A stretch of DNA of 12,095 nucleotides from Bacteroidota bacterium (GTDB lineage Bacteria; Bacteroidota; Bacteroidia; Chitinophagales; Chitinophagaceae), in contig JAKAJX010000234.1 in assembly GCA_021824855.1 (NCBI GenBank), forward strand, positions 1 to 12,095, read 5' to 3'. The position numbers were made by a program, and so were the translations under genes. Below the pieces are notes generated by a model. The model was not told where the DNA came from. It worked only from the letters and a program-made list of their open reading frames with translations, and ran no database searches. This document shows, piece after piece, positions 7,562 through 12,095 of this stretch (the stretch's first letter is position 1; each line of letters begins with the position of its first letter).

Positions 7562-8821
7562 TTATTGTTTAAAAAATATGGTAAAGATGTGTTGATTATC
7601 TGCGTATGAATATTGTAAATTAAAACCTGCTACTTTACATATTTCATTTACTATAGCAAGCCCTAATCCAATGCCTTCTTGGTTTTGCTGAGCTTTGTAA
7701 AATCGTTTAAAAATTTTGTTGGCATCTAATTGACCGTTTATTGCGGTATTTTTCACTACTAATTTTTCTTTAGTAACTACTACTTCTACTTTGCCATTTT
7801 CCGGACTATATCTAATGGTGTTAGTTAATAAGTTATTGACTAAAATTTCGGCAAAGTGGTGATGAAATAAAATTTCTACCGGTATTATATTCTCTTCGAT
7901 TGATAATAATTTAGACTGAAAAATTTCTCTTTTTTCTTCAATTTTTTGCTGAATAATATTGCCGATATTTATTTTTTCTGTAAATGAAAAGTTTAAATTT
8001 TCAATTTTTGTTAGTAACAATAAAGATTGATGTAATCGAGATAGTTTTGTAATTCCATCTTCAATGCCTAATATGTGTTTAATGGACGTTTCGGTTAGAT
8101 CGGTTTGTTGCAATAAAATATCTGTCTTAGATCTAATTACTGCTAATGGAGTTTGCATTTCGTGAGATGCATTTTCTGTAAATGATTTTAGTGCTTGATA
8201 ATCGTTATAAACACTTTTTGTCATTGTATTTAAACTTTCATTTAATAAATTAAACTCCTCTATATTTTGATTGGGCAACGAAAGCGATTGCCTGTCGTTA
8301 ATATGATAGGCTTTTATTTGTTCAATAGCTGTATAAAATGGTTGCCAAAGCCTATTAATAATTTTTCTGTTTACATATAAATTAATTAAAAGAATTAATG
8401 CAATCATGCACATGGTTACTAAAATAATCAGTTGCAAAATATCCTCAGTTTCAACTTTCGATTTATTGACTGTTATTTTATATAATGTTCCATTTAACGC
8501 TGTAGTAAATATAATTTGCCGAATAGCCTCTTCTTCGTTTTCTTTTGTGTTAAAAAGAGTAATGTTTTTAAATACTTCTTTTTTTGTTAATGCATTTGTT
8601 TGTTCAATAGTAGTCCATTGATGTTTTGTATTTTGAATATCGGGTATTTGATGGTGTGTTTCAATATATCTATTTATTTCTTGTTCTTCAGCTCTTAATG
8701 TTTCGTCTAATTGACGTATTAATACATAATGTAAAACGAAATAAAATGCAATACTGCCCACCAAAAATGTAAATATGGTTGCAGCAATATTTATGCGATT
8801 GTATTTTGTAAATAATTTCAT
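7562..8821 (-). CDS. Two-component sensor histidine kinase
   Basis: This 419-residue protein has TM1 (about 12-33), a periplasmic sensor segment of about 95 residues, TM2 (about 128-150), a HAMP-like linker and a HisKA domain with the H-box ASHEMQTPLAV, whose phosphorylated residue should be His220. The ATP-binding domain shows an N-box at about 326-338 (LVNNLLTNTIRYS, Asn334), an F-box FKRFYKA (371-377) and a G2 box GIGLGLAI (383-390). The G1 box is unusual: VVKNTAING stands where most kinases have a D-x-G-x-G. The sensor loop contains His56, His57 and His67, which could bind a metal, but this is only suggestive. The ATG overlaps the regulator's stop codon by 4 bases (ATGA), so the two are translationally coupled. 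It should phosphorylate the regulator encoded immediately upstream and so control the efflux operon. Confidence 0.93.
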   Translation of the reverse strand: MKLFTKYNRINIAATIFTFLVGSIAFYFVLHYVLIRQLDETLRAEEQEINRYIETHHQIPDIQNTKHQWTTIEQTNALTKKEVFKNITLFNTKENEEEAIRQIIFTTALNGTLYKITVNKSKVETEDILQLIILVTMCMIALILLINLYVNRKIINRLWQPFYTAIEQIKAYHINDRQSLSLPNQNIEEFNLLNESLNTMTKSVYNDYQALKSFTENASHEMQTPLAVIRSKTDILLQQTDLTETSIKHILGIEDGITKLSRLHQSLLLLTKIENLNFSFTEKINIGNIIQQKIEEKREIFQSKLLSIEENIIPVEILFHHHFAEILVNNLLTNTIRYSPENGKVEVVVTKEKLVVKNTAINGQLDANKIFKRFYKAQQNQEGIGLGLAIVNEICKVAGFNLQYSYADNQHIFTIFFKQ

Positions 8822-9495
8822 GATAAAACCATTTTATAACCTTCTCTATACATCGATTTAATGCAATCTTCTCCACCGGCAGTTATAATTTTTTTTCTTA
8901 TATTTTTTATGTGCGTATAAATAAAATCATAATTATCAGAATAGTCCATATCATCGCCCCACAAATGTTGGGCAATTGCATTTTTGGATAATACTTTATT
9001 TCGGTTTACAATAAAAAATAACAATAGCTGATATTCTTTTTGAGTAAGTTCTAATAAATTATTTTCAATTTTTACTGTTTTGCTGGCAGTATCGATTGTG
9101 AAGAAATCGAATTGTAAAGTAGATTGACCATTAAATTGTTTTCTTCTTATAATAGCTGCAATTCGAACACTTAATTCTGAAAGATGAAATGGTTTTGTAA
9201 GATAATCGTCTGCACCCAAATTCAGCCCTTTAATTTTATCTTCTAATGAATCTTTTGCCGATATAATAATTACGCCATCGGCTTTTTTATTATCCTTTAA
9301 ATATTGCAATATCTGAAGCCCTGAACCTCCGGGCAACATTATATCTAATATGATACAATCATAATCGTATAATTCAATTTTTTCAACAGCTTCATTAAAA
9401 TTGCCTACTGCTTCGCATAAATAATTCGAAGCGGATAGATATTCTATTAAGCTTTGCCTTAATGCAACTTCGTCTTCAACAATTAGCAACTTCAT
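8818..9495 (-). CDS. OmpR/PhoB-family response regulator
   Basis: This 225-residue cytoplasmic DNA-binding regulator is first in the efflux operon. The receiver domain (about 1-115) has the acidic pocket Glu7-Asp8, the phosphoacceptor Asp51 in ILDIMLPGGSG, the switch Ser79 in IIISAKD and the conserved Lys101 in LTKPF. The C-terminal winged helix (about 128-224) shows LTQKEYQLLLFFIVNRNKV, the recognition-helix region YDFIYTHIKNIRKKI and the closing hairpin YREGYKMVL. All key residues are intact. It overlaps the kinase gene by 4 bases. By analogy with regulators encoded at the head of efflux operons (for example the CusR and CzcR systems) it probably activates its own operon when phosphorylated; the inverted repeat at 9506-9535 is a candidate binding site. 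The target specificity cannot be read from the sequence. Confidence 0.95.
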   Translation of the reverse strand: MKLLIVEDEVALRQSLIEYLSASNYLCEAVGNFNEAVEKIELYDYDCIILDIMLPGGSGLQILQYLKDNKKADGVIIISAKDSLEDKIKGLNLGADDYLTKPFHLSELSVRIAAIIRRKQFNGQSTLQFDFFTIDTASKTVKIENNLLELTQKEYQLLLFFIVNRNKVLSKNAIAQHLWGDDMDYSDNYDFIYTHIKNIRKKIITAGGEDCIKSMYREGYKMVLS

Positions 9496-9505
9496 ATTTA
9501 CAAAT

Positions 9506-9535
9506 TACAGAACAAAATACCATATAAATTCTGTA
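9506..9535. promoter_or_regulatory. Inverted repeat upstream of the response-regulator gene, candidate operator
   Basis: TACAGAA (9506-9512) and TTCTGTA (9529-9535) are perfect 7-base inverted arms separated by 16 bases, beginning 10 bases upstream of the regulator's ATG. The arm spacing, centre to centre, is 23 bases, about two helical turns, which suits a dimeric regulator. No T run follows, so it does not look like a terminator. No convincing Bacteroidota promoter (TTG and TAnnTTTG) could be fixed beside it. Autoregulation is inferred from position only. Confidence 0.35.
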
Positions 9536-9605
9536 GAAAAACTGAATTAAGGGAAGTGTTAGAAGAATGTGTAATTATAAAAAATAGGAGAGTAGTTTTG
9601 ATAGG

Positions 9606-9839
9606 CTATCGCAAAAAACTAAATAATTTTCTGAGAATTGTTCCATTTTTATTTTGCCCGGATAAACTTCCTTTTAATGGTACAGATTTAAAAGAGTCAA
9701 TCTTAGTAACAGGAGTCCAATCGGTTAAGCCTTCATACCAAATCATATCATATTCTTTTATGCCAACTTTTTTTAAATGATCTATTGTGTATGGGCCTCT
9801 AATAATTTTATATTTTTTAAGTATGTATATCTTTTTCAT
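9606..9839 (-). CDS. Small GYF_2-domain protein
   Basis: This 77-residue protein consists almost entirely of a GYF_2 (DUF4339-type) module at about residues 4-48. The visible hallmarks are a first strand YILKKYKIIRGPYT with the Gly15-Pro16 pair, the helix TIDHLKKVGI, then MIWYEGLTDWTPV with Trp34 and Trp41. There is no signal peptide or membrane segment, so it should be cytoplasmic. The tail is short and basic (ILRKLFSFLR). GYF-type domains in general bind proline-rich or other short peptides, and the bacterial GYF_2 type is poorly understood; it is usually fused to membrane or other domains, while here it stands alone. It lies 58 bases after the S41 protease gene on the same strand, so it may be co-transcribed with it. 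The domain match on this strand is what shows it to be real, rather than the open frames on the opposite strand. Confidence 0.7.
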   Translation of the reverse strand: MKKIYILKKYKIIRGPYTIDHLKKVGIKEYDMIWYEGLTDWTPVTKIDSFKSVPLKGSLSGQNKNGTILRKLFSFLR

Positions 9840-9897
9840 GTTTTTCTATGCAACAGTTACCGTACTTGTAATACAATTTTATGTAAAAATATATTAT

Positions 9898-11484
9898 TTA
9901 TTTCATTAGTTCTATCGATTTTTGAATGGCTTTATCGTAGTAATTCAATGTTTCAAAATAACCTTCCGGACCTAAAATTTGCCTTGCCATAATTGCTTTC
10001 ATTCGTTCTATTACTTCTTCTTTTTCTTTTAAAGAAATATTGCTTAGTATAATGCTATCTTTTGCTGCAAATTTTTGTAAAAGCTGCCAATTATTTTCAT
10101 TTTTATTAAGTAGTGAATCGATGGTTTTTACCGAATTAACATTTTTAAATTCTTGTTTATTTTGTATATAAAATTGATACACAAAATTGTTTAATGTGTT
10201 TTTGTAAAATAAGTTAATAATAGGCATAGAGTTTTTACTTGTATCGAAAGGAATAAAAATATCGGGAGTAATACCTCCGCCACCATAAACAATATGTCCC
10301 GATGCAGTTTTAAAAGATTTGCCAATTGGTTTTGCCGTATCTCCTTTAATTACTTCTCCATCGTGAAAACGGTTTAATAATTCTTCTTCATATTTTTCTT
10401 TTCCCTTGTTATAAGGTTTTTGAATACTTCTGCCTAATGGAGTATAATATCTGGCAACAGTTAATCTTAATGCACTTCCGTCACTTAGCTGAAACTGTTG
10501 TTGCACTAAACCTTTTCCAAATGTTCTTCTGCCAATAATAGTAGCTCTATCCCAATCTTGTAATGCACCGGTTAAAACTTCACTGGCCGATGCAGAAGTT
10601 TCATCAACCAAGACAATTAGTTTTCCTTTTTCAAATATTCCATCTTTTTTGCAGCGATAATCAACCCTAGCCGATTTATTGCCTTGTGTATATACAATTA
10701 ATTTATCTCCATCTAAAAATTCATCGGCAATAGCTACAGCTTCATTTAATAAACCGCCTCCATTTCCTCTTAAATCTAATACTAATTTTTGCATACCTTG
10801 TTTTTGTAGCATTTCCATGCTTTGCATAAACTCCTCGTAGGTTCTTTCTGCAAATTTATTAATACGCAAATAGCCTGTTTTTGGTGCTATTATATATGCT
10901 GCATCAATGGATGAAACAGGAATACTGCCACGTTCAATTGTAACATCTTTTTTAATATTATCTCTTACAATTGTAATTTTTACGCTAGTGCCGGCTGCAC
11001 CTCTCAATTGTTTTCTTATGTTTTCTGCATTTAATTTTTTACCGGCTAATTGTACTGTATCGTTGGCAGTTATAATTTTATCGCCAATTTGTAATCCTGC
11101 TTTTTCCGAAGGACCATTTTTTAATACTCGTATAATATTTACTGTATCGTTAAATAATTGAAACTCCACGCCAATGCCTTGAAAGTTACCCATTAGTTCG
11201 TCGTTTACTTCTCTAAAATCTGATGCAGGAATATATATTGAATGTGGATCGAGATGAGATAATAGATCAGTAATTGTTACTTCATTAATGCTATCTTGTG
11301 GTAAAGCATCCACATATTTATCTTGTATTAGGTGTAATACTTCTTGTAATGAAGATGAATTGGATAGATTAAAAAAACTATCACTTTTTATATCTCCTCG
11401 AATTTGATAACCCAATATCATTCCTACTATCAAAACCAAAGAAAAAATAATTGGTAACCAAACTTGTAATTTTTTACTTCCCAT
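9898..11484 (-). CDS. S41-family carboxyl-terminal processing protease (CtpA/Prc type)
   Basis: This 528-residue protein is tethered to the inner membrane by one N-terminal segment (about 9-27, uncleaved signal anchor) and acts in the periplasm, trimming or degrading proteins from their C-termini. A PDZ domain lies at about 97-185, with the ligand loop FQGIGVEF (101-108) and the KAGLQIGDKIITAND stretch at 128-142. The S41 core (about 190-420) contains LVLDLRGNGGGLLNEAV, then SASASE with catalytic Ser299 and TFGKG with catalytic Lys324; their spacing of 25 residues equals that of the Ser-Lys pair in E. coli Prc and plant D1 protease. YYTPLGRSIQ and GGGITPDI are further family blocks. A helical C-terminal tail (about 420-528) completes the usual Bacteroidota length. 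The start ATG at 11484 is 97 bases from a divergent gene. I see no defects. Confidence 0.95.
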   Translation of the reverse strand: MGSKKLQVWLPIIFSLVLIVGMILGYQIRGDIKSDSFFNLSNSSSLQEVLHLIQDKYVDALPQDSINEVTITDLLSHLDPHSIYIPASDFREVNDELMGNFQGIGVEFQLFNDTVNIIRVLKNGPSEKAGLQIGDKIITANDTVQLAGKKLNAENIRKQLRGAAGTSVKITIVRDNIKKDVTIERGSIPVSSIDAAYIIAPKTGYLRINKFAERTYEEFMQSMEMLQKQGMQKLVLDLRGNGGGLLNEAVAIADEFLDGDKLIVYTQGNKSARVDYRCKKDGIFEKGKLIVLVDETSASASEVLTGALQDWDRATIIGRRTFGKGLVQQQFQLSDGSALRLTVARYYTPLGRSIQKPYNKGKEKYEEELLNRFHDGEVIKGDTAKPIGKSFKTASGHIVYGGGGITPDIFIPFDTSKNSMPIINLFYKNTLNNFVYQFYIQNKQEFKNVNSVKTIDSLLNKNENNWQLLQKFAAKDSIILSNISLKEKEEVIERMKAIMARQILGPEGYFETLNYYDKAIQKSIELMK

Positions 11485-11581
11485 AATTGTTGCTTCTTTG
11501 TACCTTAATACTCTAAAGTGCGAATATCTGTATTAATATTGAATAGGAATTGCAAATATTTTAACATCGAAAATAACCTAT

Positions 11582-12095
11582 ATGTCTATAAAATTAATTG
11601 CCGATAGCGGGGCTACAAAATGCGAGTGGTGTTTGTTGTTAGATGGAAAAACTAAGACTATTATTACGCAAGGAATTAGTCCATATTTCTTAAATGAAGA
11701 ACAAATTATTAACTTGTTGCAACTTGAATTATTGCCCAAACTTAAAAATATACAACCCGATGAAATTTATTTTTATGGAACCGGATTGAGCAATTTAGCT
11801 AATGCAAAAACTATTAAATTAACTTTAAAGAAACTATTTAAGGTAGCAAAAATTGAAGTTAATACAGATTTATTAGCAGCAGCAAGAGCTTTGTGTGGTA
11901 ACAAAAAAGGGGTTGCTTGTATTTTAGGAACCGGCTCAAATTCTTGTTATTATAATGGGAAAAAAATAATTAAAAATAGTCCGGGATTGGGTTATGTTTT
12001 AGGCGATGAAGGCAGTGGAACTTATTTAGGAAGAAAAGTAGTTCAATATTATCTCTATAAAACATTCGATGAAGATTTAATGGCTCGCTTCGATG
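11582..12095 (+). CDS. BadF-type ATPase, probable N-acetylglucosamine kinase (3' end outside the window)
   Basis: The frame opens with ATG at 11582 and runs off the window end; 171 residues are visible. The first strand carries the phosphate-1 loop ADSGATKCEW (Asp8 to Lys13), a sugar-kinase/actin-fold signature. YGTGLSN (65-71) is a conserved second block. LLAAARALCG (97-106), preceded by Asp96 as probable catalytic base, leads into the phosphate-2 loop ILGTGSNSC (114-122). SPGLGYVLGDEGSGTYLGR (133-151) is characteristic of BadF/BcrA-type ATPases and eukaryote-like GlcNAc kinases. It should phosphorylate N-acetylglucosamine (or a related amino sugar) with ATP in the cytoplasm, feeding cell-wall sugar recycling. 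The gene is divergent from the S41 protease across 97 bases. Substrate specificity is from family resemblance. Confidence 0.85.
   Translation, partial: MSIKLIADSGATKCEWCLLLDGKTKTIITQGISPYFLNEEQIINLLQLELLPKLKNIQPDEIYFYGTGLSNLANAKTIKLTLKKLFKVAKIEVNTDLLAAARALCGNKKGVACILGTGSNSCYYNGKKIIKNSPGLGYVLGDEGSGTYLGRKVVQYYLYKTFDEDLMARFD

Noticed and set aside
8688..8876. Open frame on the - strand overlapping the kinase/regulator junction in another frame
   Set aside because: It overlaps both real genes; the ATGA junction explains the region, and the translation has no family features.
9556..9992. Two open frames on the + strand opposite the GYF_2 gene and the end of the protease gene
   Set aside because: The opposite strand encodes a recognisable GYF_2 domain and the protease C-terminus; the + strand translations show nothing recognisable.
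11485..11581. Bacteroidota promoter (TTG and TAnnTTTG) between the divergent protease and kinase genes
   Set aside because: Only one-mismatch -7 boxes were found (for example TAATATTG at 11534-11541) with no TTG at the right distance; such near-matches are common in AT-rich DNA.

Overview
The window is AT-rich with standard codon use and reads as the chromosome of a member of the Bacteroidota, probably a Chitinophagales/Sphingobacteriales-type organism. This is an inference. It rests on the A/T-rich coding bias, the lack of clear Shine-Dalgarno sequences, the operon type (OmpR-type regulator, kinase, TolC, adaptor, RND pump) and the protein families present (GYF_2 domain, S41 C-terminal protease, BadF-type N-acetylglucosamine kinase, YncE-like propeller). 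I see no mobile element, phage gene, CRISPR array, tRNA or rRNA.

Layout. (1) Bases 3-889, + strand: the C-terminal end of an outer-membrane beta-barrel, probably a porin, is followed after 11 bases by a small single-haem cytochrome c lipoprotein. (2) A strong bidirectional hairpin terminator at 1026-1057 separates these from genes on the opposite strand. (3) Bases 1076-2086, - strand: a secreted YVTN/YncE-type beta-propeller. (4) Bases 2312-9495, - strand: a five-gene operon transcribed in the order OmpR-type response regulator, HAMP-type sensor histidine kinase, TolC-family outer-membrane factor, lipoprotein adaptor, RND pump. Its junctions are a 4-base overlap (ATGA) and then three gaps of 5 bases, so it is almost certainly one transcript. 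(5) Bases 9606-9839, - strand: a 77-residue GYF_2-domain protein. (6) Bases 9898-11484, - strand: a membrane-anchored S41 tail-specific protease with a PDZ domain. (7) From 11582, + strand and cut by the window end: a BadF/N-acetylglucosamine-kinase-type ATPase, divergent from the protease gene.

How they work together. The central operon encodes a self-regulated tripartite efflux system: the kinase senses something in the periplasm, the regulator presumably activates its own operon, and the pump, adaptor and outer-membrane channel export the substrate. The substrate cannot be read from sequence. The pump mixes features of the drug-type (HAE) and heavy-metal-type (HME) RND groups, and the adaptor lacks the usual long coiled-coil hairpin. 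The porin/cytochrome pair and the propeller are envelope proteins whose link to the efflux system is not established. The protease and the sugar kinase are ordinary housekeeping functions (envelope protein turnover and amino-sugar recycling).

The content is mostly recognisable. The points most worth a second look are the hairpin-less adaptor, the hybrid intramembrane charge set of the RND pump, the porin-cytochrome pair, the stand-alone GYF_2 protein and an inverted repeat just upstream of the regulator gene.
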